DNA of 64,000 bases from Saprospirales bacterium (GCA_016711605.1 JADJSS010000017.1:28808-92807); one strand, 5' to 3'. Numbered from the stretch's first letter, positions 17,210-26,302 are shown. The notes: a model not told the origin generated them from the letters alone. Numbers and translations: made by a program.

Positions 17210-17662
17210 TTGAATTATAATTGTGAAATTAAAATTGAAATAAAAGTGGAGAACGAAAAAAATTTTGACAAAAATGGTGTGTATTCTAAAAAAGTACGCG
17301 CTGGAAAAAGAAGAACGTATTTCTTTGATGTAAGAACAACACGCGCTAATGATTACTACTTAACGATTACTGAAAGTAAAAAATGTTTTGAAGATGACAC
17401 TTATGAGCGACACAAAATTTTTATATATAAAGAAGATTTTGTGAAATTTGTAAATGCATTGCAAGAAACAGTAGATCACATCAAACATGATTTATTACCA
17501 GATTTTGATTTTGATGCGTTGAATCATGATGATTATGAAGAAGGTGATTATCAACCTAAAAAAGAGACTGAAACTTCTACAGAAAATAACGCTGAAACGA
17601 CTACTATTTCTACCATTGTCAATCCAAATACAAACACAGATGAGGTAGAAAAATGGGATTGA
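17210..17662 (+). CDS. PUR family DNA/RNA-binding protein (DUF3276)
   Basis: The protein has 150 residues and the hallmark sequence VYSKKVRAGKRRTYFFDVR followed by NDYYLTITESKK. Later motifs are HKIFIYKEDFVKFVNAL and DHIKHDLLPDFDF. PUR-alpha-like proteins in Bacteroidota bind single-stranded nucleic acid; their role is unknown. The C-terminal 30 residues are acidic and Thr-rich (EGDYQPKKETETSTENNAETTT). The frame has no ATG upstream; TTG at 17210 is the best start. An ATG at 17196 is out of frame by one base and could be the true start if one base is wrong. A terminator follows. Confidence 0.85.
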   Translation: MNYNCEIKIEIKVENEKNFDKNGVYSKKVRAGKRRTYFFDVRTTRANDYYLTITESKKCFEDDTYERHKIFIYKEDFVKFVNALQETVDHIKHDLLPDFDFDALNHDDYEEGDYQPKKETETSTENNAETTTISTIVNPNTNTDEVEKWD

Positions 17663-17693
17663 TTTTCTATTAAAAATTTAGTTAACAATAATT

Positions 17694-17732
17694 AAAAAAG
17701 TTCGACTAGTATTATACAAGTCGAACTTTTTT
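17694..17732. terminator. Terminator after the PUR protein
   Basis: AAAAAAGTTCGACT pairs with AGTCGAACTTTTTT around an 11-base loop, with T-rich flanks on both sides. Confidence 0.8.
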
Positions 17733-17749
17733 AAATTACAATAAAAAGG

Positions 17750-17757
17750 TACTTTTG
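17750..17757 (+). promoter_or_regulatory. -7 box of mgtE with near-leaderless spacing
   Basis: TACTTTTG fits TAnnTTTG and is followed after five bases by the mgtE ATG (17763). Together with the same layout at 2222 and 54596 it suggests leaderless transcripts. Confidence 0.5.
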
Positions 17758-17762
17758 TACTA

Positions 17763-19120
17763 ATGGAAATCACTAAAGAAGAATTGATTTTAGATGTACT
17801 GAAACATGAGAAGCCATACTTCACTGATTTCAGAACTTCTGAATTAGCTGAGTTTCTAAATGATTATCCAGAATATGGTCAAAAAGTAATTATAAATTTA
17901 GAGCCACATCGTGCTGTAAAAACATTAAAATTCTTAGACTTAAAACTTCAAAAAAAACTCATTCATACCTTACCATCGAATAAAGTTGCAGAATTGATTC
18001 AAAATATGCACTTCGATGATAGAACAGCATTGCTAAGTGAGTTAACCAGTGAATCGGTAAAAAAATTAGTCTTGTTTTTACCACATGATGATAGAATTGA
18101 AACACTAGCATTATTAGGTTATCCAGAAGATAGTGTTGGTCGATTAATGAATCCAGATTACATCGAAGTGAAAGACAACATGTCTGTTCAAGATGCACTT
18201 AATAAAATTCGTAAACTTGGAAGAACCATTGAAAACATCAACTTTATTTATATCATTGATGATACAGAAAAACTAATTGACGATATCAATTTAAAAGAAC
18301 TACTCATCGCTTCACCTGAAACAAAAATCAGTGATTTGATGGACAGAAAATATATTGCATTAAATGTAATTGATGATCAGGAAAGTGCTTCTTCTCTTTT
18401 CAGAAAAAATAATCGTGCAGTATTGCCAGTAATTGATAATGAAGGAATTTTATTAGGTATCGTTACGATTGATGATATTTTACGTATTCAAAGTGAAGAA
18501 GACACCGAAGATATTCAGAAAATTGGTGGTACCGAAGCATTAGATGAGCCATACATGAATACACGTTTTTTCAACTCATAAAAAAGCGCGCGCCGTGGCT
18601 AGTTATTTTATTTATTGGCGAAATGCTAACCGCAACTGCAATGGCATTTTTCGAAGATGAAATTGCAAAAGCCGTAGTGTTGGTGTTGTTTATTCCTTTA
18701 ATTATTTCCAGTGGTGGAAATTCCGGTTCTCAAGCATCAACTTTAATTATACGTGCAATGGCGCTTGGCGAAATCCATTTTGAAGATTGGTGGCGCGTGA
18801 TGAAACGCGAAATATTAAGCGGTTTAGTATTAGGTTCTATGCTTGGAATTATTGGTTTTTTACGTATTGTAATTTGGAATTCAATTACACCAATTTACGG
18901 TGAACACTATGTTTTAGTAGGTTTAACGGTTGGTTTAACACTATTATTTATTGTACTTTGGGGCACGTTGTGCGGCTCGATGTTGCCAATTTTATTAAAG
19001 AAATTGGGTTTCGATCCTGCCACTTCATCTGCACCATTTGTGGCTACTTTAGTAGATGTTACTGGTTTAGTAATTTATTTTCTTGTAGCTTCGTTGTTGT
19101 TAAGTGGAACATTGTTATAG
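17763..19120 (+). CDS. mgtE: Magnesium transporter MgtE (one-base frameshift)
   Basis: MgtE is a Mg2+-gated channel of the inner membrane. The first 272 residues hold the MgtE N domain (LSELTSESVKKLVLFLPHDDR) and paired CBS domains (VQDALNKIRKLG; DRKYIALNVIDDQESASSLFRKN). They then break at DEPYMNTRFF. The transmembrane half resumes in another frame (IKKRAPWLVILFIGEMLTATAM, then IPLIISSGGNSGSQASTL). The T run at 18566-18571 has six bases; seven would join the two halves into a protein of about 452 residues, normal for MgtE. The break falls between the CBS domains and the pore. I treat it as one gene with a likely sequencing indel. Confidence 0.9.
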
Positions 19121-19194
19121 CATTTCAGAATTCGGATTTCAGATTTGAAAAAATAATTCTTAATTCTTAATTCATAAATCTTAAATTGTAAAAC

Positions 19195-19617
19195 ATGCCA
19201 ACCTGGATTTTCTACGCGTTACTTGCTGCATTTTTTGCTGGTCTAACTTCTGTCTTAGCAAAATACGGAATTGGTAAAATCAATTCAGATTTAGGTTTAG
19301 CCATCAGAACGATTACCGTATTTGTTTTTGTCTGCATCAATTTATTTTTTTTGAAAGGATTTGCTGACATCAAAAATCTCGATAAAAAAAGCATATTGTT
19401 TTTGATTTTATCTGGCTGCACCACTGCCTTAAGTTGGATTTTTTATTACAGAGCCATGAAAATCGGAACAGTTTCCTATGTTGCAGCTATTGACAAAAGC
19501 AGCATCGTTATTACACTTTTATTATCTTATTTTTTATTAAAAGAACCCATGACACCAAAACTATTATTGGGTGCGGGTCTAATTTTTTCCGGAATGATTG
19601 TATTGATCTGGAAATAA
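19195..19617 (+). CDS. EamA family transporter, single EamA unit
   Basis: This 140-residue inner-membrane protein has four to five helices (MPTWIFYALLAAFFAGLTSVLAKYG onward, in pieces). It ends with the conserved EamA block YVAAIDKSSIVITLLLSYFLLKEP. Most EamA drug/metabolite transporters have two such units; this one has one, so it would act as a dimer, as EmrE-like and other short EamA proteins do. The substrate is unknown. The start ATG at 19195 follows an AT-rich degenerate repeat region (19135-19190), so I see no classical promoter. Confidence 0.85.
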   Translation: MPTWIFYALLAAFFAGLTSVLAKYGIGKINSDLGLAIRTITVFVFVCINLFFLKGFADIKNLDKKSILFLILSGCTTALSWIFYYRAMKIGTVSYVAAIDKSSIVITLLLSYFLLKEPMTPKLLLGAGLIFSGMIVLIWK

Positions 19618-19690
19618 AATTTTATCATCGGCATCTGCAACAATTCTACAAAAAGAATGTTACTTTCTTTCAAGTCGCACAACACTTAAA

Positions 19691-20466
19691 ATGTCTAAAC
19701 TTTCCAAAGAAAATAAATTTATTGATGTCTCTGATTACGGAAGACCAATTGCAAAAATTTGTGCGAAGTTGTTACAAAATACATTCGTCACACCAGTGCA
19801 GGTTACCTTTGTTTTCGGTATTTGCGGATTGATTGCCGTGTATTGTATCTTGAATCAAATATATGTTGCTGCAGCCATTTTTCTCATTCTAAAATCTATT
19901 ATAGATGCTGTAGATGGCGAGTTAGCACGCGTTAAAAAATGCCTTCTTACACAGGCAGATATTTAGATTCCATTTTTGATATTATACTAAATTTTCTTTT
20001 CCTGTTGACAATTGGAAATGTTGTACATGCTTCAATCTGGTTGATTTTATTGGCATTTATAGCTATTCAATTGCAAGGAACTTTATACAATTATTATTAT
20101 GTAATCTTAAGAAATAACATAATTGGTGGCGATGCGACCAGTAAAATAACAGAAATAGCATCACCAATTGCATTTCCAAATGAAAACCAGCAAGTGGTAA
20201 ATATTTTATATCACACGTATAATTGTTTGTATATTTTATTTGACAAAACTATCTTTTATGCAGACCAGAAAGCTGCTACATTAACAAAAATTCCAAACTG
20301 GTTTATGACTTTGGTTTCTTTTTATGGTTTAGGTACACAACTTTTAATTATCGCACTTTTTTTATGCTTTAACGCAATTGAATATATCCTTCCATTTTTC
20401 ATCTATTATAGCATCTTTATGGTGCTATTAATTGGAATACGCAGATTATTTCTAAAAACAGTTTGA
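19691..20466 (+). CDS. CDP-alcohol phosphatidyltransferase family protein (one-base frameshift)
   Basis: These membrane enzymes transfer a phosphatidyl group from a CDP-activated lipid to an alcohol, making phospholipid head groups. The active-site signature is DG..AR.......G...D...D. It is present but split: DAVDGELARVKK lies in the first frame and PSYTGRYLDSIFD in the next. The A run at 19934-19939 has six bases; a seventh would give VKKMPSYTGRYLD and a 258-residue protein with the full motif. About six membrane helices follow. The start at 19691 (MSKLSKENKFIDVSDYGRPIAK) is normal. The product is not identifiable from the motif alone. Confidence 0.85.
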
Positions 20467-20497
20467 CGTACTGTATCCAATGTAATCATTGAGATTT

Positions 20498-20956
20498 TTA
20501 CTCAATATCATTCAACAATCGCACTTTCGTTGAATCTTCTTTTAAATACACCACTTTTACTTTATCGCCTGGTTTATATTTACGATAACTATCGCCTGTG
20601 ATACTAATCGATAAACTTAAATAATTTCCTATTGGCCTTTGAGCTAGTTTTATATTATCAAAAATAGCATCAATCTTCTTCTCACTTTCTGATTTGCCTG
20701 TGGTATCTGTTTTAACCACCTTAATTTCGCCTTCAGTAAACATAGATATATCCATCGTATAATTTCTGCTTTTTCTCCTACCACTTTCATGCATACCATT
20801 TACATAAGCATCTGCACGTATACCTTCGTCTCTGAATTTCTTTTTTTCTATCTGAACAAAATAAACGACGACACCTATAAAAATTACGAGTATTCCAAAG
20901 CTTATATACGCAATGCGTTCTATCTTTTTTTTGTAAGGATGTTCAGTTGTATTCAT
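20498..20956 (-). CDS. Small membrane-anchored protein, DUF3592-like
   Basis: The 152 residues begin with a cytoplasmic basic stretch and one hydrophobic helix (about residues 16-32, IAYISFGILVIFIGVVVYF). The rest is an extracytoplasmic domain: GIRADAYVNGM, YTMDISMFTEGEIKVVKTD, and YRKYKPGDKVKVVYLKEDSTKVRLLND. The pattern 'G..A.A.V ... Y..GD.V.V.Y....P..A.L' is that of DUF3592 proteins. It resembles the neighbouring gene at 20986, so the two look like diverged tandem duplicates. Function is unknown. It is the last gene of a four-gene minus-strand block. Confidence 0.6.
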   Translation of the reverse strand: MNTTEHPYKKKIERIAYISFGILVIFIGVVVYFVQIEKKKFRDEGIRADAYVNGMHESGRRKSRNYTMDISMFTEGEIKVVKTDTTGKSESEKKIDAIFDNIKLAQRPIGNYLSLSISITGDSYRKYKPGDKVKVVYLKEDSTKVRLLNDIE

Positions 20957-20985
20957 TTTTATTTCAAAAAAATTAAGTTAAAAAT

Positions 20986-21360
20986 CTATTCTATTTCTTC
21001 TAGTAATTTTGCGTGATCCAAATCATCATTTTTAAACACTACTTTCACAAATGCACCTTCTTCATACTTATCAAACGATGCTTTGTTTACATAAGCATTT
21101 AAAACTTCACCAAAGTAAAAACCATTTTTATTGCCTGTATCTTTTACTACTTTCATGCGCATCGAATAGTTTGAAGTATCACCTTTATCAGAAACTTCAT
21201 AATATCTTGCCGTAACCATTGCATTGGCTCGAACACCATTTTTAAGCAAATTTTTTGTTTGAACATAATTAATTAAAAATAGCAAACCAATTGCAAATAC
21301 TACAAATGTAATGCTGATTATTAATGTACGATTATTCTTTTTGGTTGACTGTTCATTCAT
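20986..21360 (-). CDS. Small membrane-anchored protein, DUF3592-like paralogue
   Basis: The protein has 124 residues with one N-terminal helix (TLIISITFVVFAIGLLFLI). The outer domain has the same order of motifs as its neighbour: GVRANAMVTARYYEVSDK, NYSMRMKVVKD, then YEEGAFVKVVFKNDDLDHAKLLEEIE. The matching ends (YLKEDSTKVRLLND in the neighbour, FKNDDLDHAKLLEE here) support a duplication. It is 24 bases from the 78-residue gene upstream and 29 bases from the next one downstream, so they probably share a transcript. No function can be assigned. Confidence 0.6.
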   Translation of the reverse strand: MNEQSTKKNNRTLIISITFVVFAIGLLFLINYVQTKNLLKNGVRANAMVTARYYEVSDKGDTSNYSMRMKVVKDTGNKNGFYFGEVLNAYVNKASFDKYEEGAFVKVVFKNDDLDHAKLLEEIE

Positions 21361-21383
21361 CTTTATAACTAATTAAATACACA

Positions 21384-21620
21384 CTATTTTTCTATCTTGT
21401 TTTTTATAAAGAATTTTAACGGAAGCAATATCATCATTGGCAAAATAAACAAACAAAACATTGTTAGTATAGGATAAATTTTGGGTTCACCAAGCAACTT
21501 CATTTGCCATAGATTAATTTCTTTAGCTAACCAGGTATTTGTAAAAGTGAAGTACGCACTTAAAATTAAAATGATAAAAGTTAGATAAACAATTATGCTG
21601 TCTATTTTCTTATACATCAT
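21384..21620 (-). CDS. Small two-helix membrane protein
   Basis: I do not recognise it. The 78 residues hold two clear membrane segments (about 9-26, SIIVYLTFIILILSAYFTF; and about 49-68, IYPILTMFCLFILPMMILLPL) and a basic C-terminus (KFFIKNKIEK). It lies three bases downstream of the stop of the gene at 21624, which strongly suggests translational coupling. It is probably an envelope accessory protein. Confidence 0.55.
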   Translation of the reverse strand: MMYKKIDSIIVYLTFIILILSAYFTFTNTWLAKEINLWQMKLLGEPKIYPILTMFCLFILPMMILLPLKFFIKNKIEK

Positions 21621-21623
21621 TCT

Positions 21624-22724
21624 TTATTTTACATTTTCGCATAACATTTCACCAGGACTTTCTGCATATCTTGCAATCGTATTCGTGTAGTTGCTTCCAT
21701 TGTATTCCTGATATAAATATATACTTTTTACCAAATAACATTTGTTGTCATTTCCTTTATAAACTATTGCAAACTGACGTTGACGACCTGTAATAATACT
21801 AGTTAATTCATTCCTCACAGAATGCCAATCGCTTTGAAGAATAATTGCTTTCGTGGCTGTTCCTTTGTAATCTGTTTTGTACACTTTATTAAATGCATCC
21901 ATCATCATTTTTTCAGCGGCAGCATCTTTCATTACGGCAGTTGGAAGTTTTCTGTTTTTAGTTTCTTCTTCATTATTTTTTTGTCTTCCAGCTTTCAAAT
22001 CTTCTAAGCTACCATTAGCATTTACCAATGCAGTTATTTTTTGATATTCGTCTGCATAATCTGTTTCTTCAGGAAATATTTTTTGTGCAGCAGCCCAATA
22101 TAACTGATGATATTTTGCTAAATAATAACTTTGCGTCATTCCATTAAGATCGCCAGCAGTTGATTTATATGCTTCTATATTTCCGATTACTTGATTAGTG
22201 CCATAAGTAGATGATGCAATATAAGTTTTGATATACTTAATATCACTGGCATTTGGCATCGTATTTAAATCTATCAATTCCTGTAGTTTGTCATTGTATT
22301 CTTTAAATCGAAATTCCATTACAGGCACATCACTTTGATTTACTTTTAATGCTGTTTCTACAAATAAGCTTCGCATCAGTTTGTCTGCTTTTGTAGTTTT
22401 TTGTGCAGGCGAAAGGTTACTGTTATTTGAAGTTGTTGTTGTGCTTGAACTATTGGTATTTGCAGCACCTGCTTTAGTTTTCCATTTTGCAATTTCAGCT
22501 TCCATTTTATCAGTTTTGTAAGCTGGATCTTTTTGTTTCACAACAGCCATTTTTGCTTCCAAAACTGCAACACCTTCTGCAAATTTTCCTGTCTTTTGAG
22601 TACCCATTGCGTTTATCCAAAATGATCTAACTTCTGATTTTGCAGGACCTTCATAAATAAAATCCTGTGCAGATGCACTAACAATAAATAGGAATGCGAT
22701 TAAAATAGTTTGTAATTTTTTCAT
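21624..22724 (-). CDS. Hypothetical secreted protein
   Basis: This is a 366-residue protein with a clean signal peptide (MKKLQTILIAFLFIVSASAQ). No catalytic motif is recognisable. Residues 85-105 form a Ser/Thr/Asn-rich linker (NTNSSSTTTTSNNSN) between a short N-terminal domain and a larger helical C-terminal domain. Conserved-looking aromatic stretches include YYLAKYHQLYWAAAQKIFPEE, SDWHSVRNELTSIITGRQRQFAIVYKG and YLVKSIYLYQEYNGSNY. It is first in the minus-strand block with three small membrane proteins. A periplasmic or surface role is likely. Confidence 0.6.
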   Translation of the reverse strand: MKKLQTILIAFLFIVSASAQDFIYEGPAKSEVRSFWINAMGTQKTGKFAEGVAVLEAKMAVVKQKDPAYKTDKMEAEIAKWKTKAGAANTNSSSTTTTSNNSNLSPAQKTTKADKLMRSLFVETALKVNQSDVPVMEFRFKEYNDKLQELIDLNTMPNASDIKYIKTYIASSTYGTNQVIGNIEAYKSTAGDLNGMTQSYYLAKYHQLYWAAAQKIFPEETDYADEYQKITALVNANGSLEDLKAGRQKNNEEETKNRKLPTAVMKDAAAEKMMMDAFNKVYKTDYKGTATKAIILQSDWHSVRNELTSIITGRQRQFAIVYKGNDNKCYLVKSIYLYQEYNGSNYTNTIARYAESPGEMLCENVK

Positions 22725-22888
22725 AAAGAGAGTTTTTTTGTAAAATTATTAGATGCACCACTAAAATATTTAGCTTTTCAATAACTGAGTTTAAAAATTA
22801 AATAAATGATGTAAAAAATGATACAAACGCAAAATCTTATTGATTTATCTTGTAAAATCTACCATTATCATATTTTGATACAAAATTG

Positions 22889-22896
22889 TATCTTTG
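22889..22896 (+). promoter_or_regulatory. -7 box of ychF
   Basis: TATCTTTG, 63 bases before the ychF ATG. No TTG lies at the ideal -33 distance. Confidence 0.6.
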
Positions 22897-22959
22897 CGCT
22901 TCGAAAATGACAAAATCATTCAACAATTCTTTAATTCTCCAATTCAATAATTTAAAAAT

Positions 22960-24060
22960 ATGGGTTTACAGTGTGGCATAGTAGGATTACCAAACGTAGG
23001 AAAATCAACTTTATTTAATGCAGTTTCAAATAATGCAAAAGCGCAGGCAAGCAATTATCGCTTTTGTACCATCGAGCCAAATGTTGGTTTGGTAGATGTG
23101 CCTGATGAGCGACTTCAAAAAATTTCGGATATCGTTATACCAAATAAAATTGTACCAACTACCATTGAATTTGTAGATATTGCTGGTTTGGTAAAAGGTG
23201 CTTCTAAAGGTGAAGGTTTAGGAAATAAATTTTTAGCCAATATTCGTGAAGTAGATGCCATTATTCATGTGGTTCGTTGTTTTGAAGATGAAAACATTTT
23301 GCGTGAAGAAGGTGCCATCAATCCAGTTGGCGACAGAGATATTATCGACACAGAATTACAATTGAAAGATTTGGAAAGCGTAGAACGCAAAACACAACGT
23401 ATTCAAAAACAAGCAAAAGTAAGTGGCGACCCAAAAGCAAAACATGAATATGATGTATTGATGCAATGCCAACAATGCTTAAGCGATGGTAAAAATATTC
23501 GTTCTTTGAATTTTTCAAAGGAAGATAGATTGATTTTTGCTGATTTATGCTTCTTAACAGACAAACCAGTTTTATATGTTGCGAATGTCGATGAAGCGTC
23601 GATATTAACTGGCAATAAATATTCAGAAGCATTGAAAAAAATGGCTGCTGAAGAAGGTGCGCAAGTGATTGTATTAAGCAATTCAGTGGAAGCGCAAATT
23701 TCAGAAATGGAAGATGAAGACAAAGCGTTGTTTCAATCAGAGTATGGCTTAACAGAACCAGGTTTAAATCGATTAATTCGTTCTGCATACGATTTATTGA
23801 AACTACAAACGTATTTCACAGCTGGTGTGCAAGAAGTGCGCGCTTGGACCATCCATCAAGGTTGGAAAGCACCACAAGCAGCAAGCGTTATTCATACTGA
23901 TTTTGAAAAAGGATTTATTAAAGCCGAAGTAATGAGCTATGATGATTTTATTCAATATAAATCGGAAGCTGCTTGCCGCGAAAATGGAAAATTACGCATT
24001 GAAGGCAAAGAATACATTGTAAAAGACGGTGATTTGATGCATTTTAGGTTTAATGTTTAG
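22960..24060 (+). CDS. ychF: Redox-regulated ATPase YchF (OLA1 family)
   Basis: YchF is a translation-associated P-loop ATPase of the Obg group. The 366 residues begin GLQCGIVGLPNVGKSTLFNAV (G1 loop GLPNVGKST, residues 9-17). They continue with FVDIAGLVKGASKGEGLGNKFLANIREVDAIIHVVRCF in pieces (G3), and a C-terminal TGS domain ending VKDGDLMHFRFNV. The G4 motif is NVDE, in place of NKxD, which explains the preference for ATP. The length is normal and the gene stands alone with its own promoter. Confidence 0.97.
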   Translation: MGLQCGIVGLPNVGKSTLFNAVSNNAKAQASNYRFCTIEPNVGLVDVPDERLQKISDIVIPNKIVPTTIEFVDIAGLVKGASKGEGLGNKFLANIREVDAIIHVVRCFEDENILREEGAINPVGDRDIIDTELQLKDLESVERKTQRIQKQAKVSGDPKAKHEYDVLMQCQQCLSDGKNIRSLNFSKEDRLIFADLCFLTDKPVLYVANVDEASILTGNKYSEALKKMAAEEGAQVIVLSNSVEAQISEMEDEDKALFQSEYGLTEPGLNRLIRSAYDLLKLQTYFTAGVQEVRAWTIHQGWKAPQAASVIHTDFEKGFIKAEVMSYDDFIQYKSEAACRENGKLRIEGKEYIVKDGDLMHFRFNV

Positions 24061-24128
24061 AAACTTATTGTTTTTTTACCTTCTAAAATTTCATTTTTTT
24101 ATTAATTTTATTTCATAATCTTTATGAT

Positions 24129-24341
24129 ATGAACGCTGTATTATTTCATCCAAAAAACAAAAAAGAAGAAGCGCTGATTTCTAATTTTATTCAAGAAAGT
24201 AAAATTAAATCAGAAATTATTGAAACAGATAACGACGATGAAGAATATATTTCTGTTGAAGATTTTTTTGACGAATTAGAGAAAGAAGTTATAAAAAAAA
24301 TAAAATCGAATCAGGAAAAGGCATTAAAAAAAGCACTTTGA
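24129..24341 (+). CDS. Putative antitoxin of a ParE/RelE-type toxin-antitoxin pair
   Basis: This small acidic protein of 70 residues (IIETDNDDEEYISVEDFFDELEKEV) ends in a Lys-rich helix. It has no named domain I can identify. It is placed as antitoxin because it directly precedes a ParE-like toxin gene with four bases between them, the usual antitoxin-first order. The N-terminal part (FHPKNKKEEALISNFIQES) resembles short antitoxin-like proteins in Bacteroidota that lack a classic DNA-binding fold. Confidence 0.6.
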   Translation: MNAVLFHPKNKKEEALISNFIQESKIKSEIIETDNDDEEYISVEDFFDELEKEVIKKIKSNQEKALKKAL

Positions 24342-24345
24342 CTTA

Positions 24346-24636
24346 ATGAAAGTTGTACTTCATAAAAATGCAAATAAATCTTTAGATGATTTATCAAATT
24401 ACTTAGCTTTAGAACTAAAAGTTCCTGAAACAGCTAGTAAATATATTGCTAAAATGAGATTGTTTGCTAATTCCTTAAAACTTCATCATTTTGCTTATCC
24501 AATTTGCAACAACGAAAAATTTAGGAAAAAAAGCTGGCATTGTGCCACTTTCAACAAAAAATGGGTGTTTGCTTATCAAATTAAACAAGATAAAATCGTT
24601 ATTGATGAAATTGTCTTTGGCAAACTTTTAAAATAA
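24346..24636 (+). CDS. RelE/ParE family toxin
   Basis: The 96-residue basic protein has the ParE/RelE layout. An N-terminal helix pair is KNANKSLDDLSNYLALELKVPETASKYIAKM; a beta-sheet core and the C-terminal block follow (KKSWHCATFNKKWVFAYQIKQDKIVIDEIV). RelE-type toxins cut ribosome-bound mRNA and ParE-type toxins inhibit gyrase. The short sequence does not tell which applies. Its partner is the gene ending at 24341. The pair sits between ychF and the ribosomal THX gene, with no mobile-element sign. Confidence 0.75.
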   Translation: MKVVLHKNANKSLDDLSNYLALELKVPETASKYIAKMRLFANSLKLHHFAYPICNNEKFRKKSWHCATFNKKWVFAYQIKQDKIVIDEIVFGKLLK

Positions 24637-24641
24637 TTTTG

Positions 24642-24649
24642 TATCTTTG
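24642..24649 (+). promoter_or_regulatory. -7 box of the THX gene
   Basis: TATCTTTG, 44 bases before the ATG at 24694. A TTTG at 24616-24619 is about two bases beyond ideal -33 spacing. Confidence 0.6.
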
Positions 24650-24693
24650 CAATCTGTTAATTAAAAAAATTCATCAAATAAAAATTATAAAAA

Positions 24694-24891
24694 ATGGGAA
24701 GAGGTGACAAACGCACTCGAAAAGGAAAAATTTTCACAGGTTCATTCGGTAATTCAAGACCACATAAATTAGAAAAACCAGTTAATGTTGTGAAAGAAAA
24801 AGTGGCAAAAGAAGAAAAAGCAGCGCCGAAAAAAGCAGCAACTAAAAAAGCAGCAGCTAAAAAAGAGGAAACTTCAACAGAAGAAGTTTAA
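24694..24891 (+). CDS. 30S ribosomal protein THX
   Basis: The start MGRGDKRTRKGKIFTGSFGNSRPHK is the conserved THX peptide that fills a cavity at the top of the 30S head. THX of Thermus is about 27 residues. Here, as in other Bacteroidota, the conserved block is followed by about 35 residues of Lys-, Ala- and Glu-rich tail (EEKAAPKKAATKKAAAKKEE). It has its own promoter and a strong terminator. Confident on the N-terminal sequence. Confidence 0.92.
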   Translation: MGRGDKRTRKGKIFTGSFGNSRPHKLEKPVNVVKEKVAKEEKAAPKKAATKKAAAKKEETSTEEV

Positions 24892-24912
24892 CTTTTACTG
24901 CCATCAAAAAAT

Positions 24913-24946
24913 AAAAAATGTTCCGAATACTCGGAACATTTTTTTT
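24913..24946. terminator. Terminator after THX
   Basis: AAAAAATGTTCCGA pairs with TCGGAACATTTTTT around a six-base loop (ATACTC side), with a long T tail. Confidence 0.85.
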
Positions 24947-25041
24947 GTACACAAAATCTATGAATTACCATATTTTTTATCTGAAAGAAAAAGCAAGACT
25001 TTTAACTCAGTCTTTTCATTCAAAGAATCCTTACACCTTTC

Positions 25042-26241
25042 CTATTTAAACATTCGTTTTTTAAAGTCAACCGAATTGGGAACTCGCAACAACGTAGAGG
25101 TAAATAAGATACAAATTAAAATTAATGGCATTACTGCATTGTGGTAAGTTTGTGGATTAATGTACCAGCCAATCACTAATATAATTAATAAAATTCTGTA
25201 AAACTTAACATAACCATGAGCCCAGTTTGGAATTTCTTTTTTTAGCATAAAGTAAATAATTGGAATATTTAATGGCATTGCCCAAAGTATATTCAAGTTC
25301 CATTTTGTGGTCAAATGTTCGGTAAAAAACCACATAAAAATAAATAACCAACCAAATAATCCTAAGATGGTGAAATATACAACTTGAGTTATTTTATTGG
25401 TTGAGAAAAATCCAGTTCTCACTTGAATAATTAATAAAACTACAAACAAAATCCAAAAGAACATTGTTGGAGAAAACCATTTTTTGGGTTGATTTTCTGG
25501 AATGGTATCCAAAATTAATTCATTGCTTTTTACTAATTTTTTGCCATCAACAATCGCACTGTCACAAAGCTGCATTAATTCAATAGGTAAAAAAGTTCTT
25601 CCATATTTTGCTTTCGCATCTGTCGGAACACCAATTAATAAATCCATTCCAAAATCTAGCCATTCATTTGTAACATTTCTATCAATCAGTTCTCTGTAAC
25701 TAGAATTGTCATCTATATCTGGCTTAAAATTCTTTGTTTTAAACAAGGATAATAAGATATTTCTCGGTCGAGTAGAACAATTATCAAACAAAAAATCATA
25801 CTTATAGTACTTATTTTCTTCACGAGCATTTACCGTTAAGCGTTCAAACAACAGTTGCTTTTGTTCTTGTGATAAGTCTAATTTTTGTTCGTTAATAGAA
25901 CGATTTTCATCACGATACATTTGCTCAAAATCTGGGTAGTTATCAATCGACTCGTAGTATAACAATTTTCCTTTTACAAATTTCCCGACAAAACCATCAT
26001 CATCACTGAATGTTCCATAATTATATACTAAATCCCAACCTAAAATAGAATCTTTAATACGAATAGCTGTATGTCCAAAATTTTGGTAAATTTCTTCATC
26101 AGATCTGCCAACCGTTAGTAAACTAACTTCTGACGAATTGGTTAATTTTGAAACCTGAAAATCTTTATTTTGTCCAAAACATTCAATCGAAAACAAAAGT
26201 ATTGTTAAAAAAAAACCATTTTTGTAAGTAAATACGTTCAT
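25042..26241 (-). CDS. DUF4105 (Lnb N-terminal periplasmic domain) membrane protein
   Basis: This is a 399-residue envelope protein. After a signal segment, residues about 35-190 form the DUF4105 domain: SLLTVGRSDEEIYQNFGHTAIRI, WDLVYNYGTFSDDDGFVGKFVKGKLLYY in pieces, and YDFLFDNCSTRPRNIL. The FGHTAIR and NCSTR blocks carry a His and Cys typical of papain-like folds, as in NlpC/P60. The C-terminal half has five to six membrane helices (MFFWILFVVLLIIQV, then three or more). The related Lnb protein is an apolipoprotein N-acyltransferase-like enzyme. No hairpin with certain terminator function follows. Confidence 0.75.
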   Translation of the reverse strand: MNVFTYKNGFFLTILLFSIECFGQNKDFQVSKLTNSSEVSLLTVGRSDEEIYQNFGHTAIRIKDSILGWDLVYNYGTFSDDDGFVGKFVKGKLLYYESIDNYPDFEQMYRDENRSINEQKLDLSQEQKQLLFERLTVNAREENKYYKYDFLFDNCSTRPRNILLSLFKTKNFKPDIDDNSSYRELIDRNVTNEWLDFGMDLLIGVPTDAKAKYGRTFLPIELMQLCDSAIVDGKKLVKSNELILDTIPENQPKKWFSPTMFFWILFVVLLIIQVRTGFFSTNKITQVVYFTILGLFGWLFIFMWFFTEHLTTKWNLNILWAMPLNIPIIYFMLKKEIPNWAHGYVKFYRILLIILVIGWYINPQTYHNAVMPLILICILFTSTLLRVPNSVDFKKRMFK

Positions 26242-26302
26242 GCTACGAATATAATTAGGAAGTCAAACTTTTACTAATAAAATTTGTTTAAAAAAGTATA
26301 CA

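Noticed and set aside
19934..19939. Programmed frameshifting in the CDP-alcohol phosphatidyltransferase gene
   Set aside because: The A6 run has no stimulatory structure I can see, and ten other genes show the same kind of one-base break, so a sequencing error is simpler.
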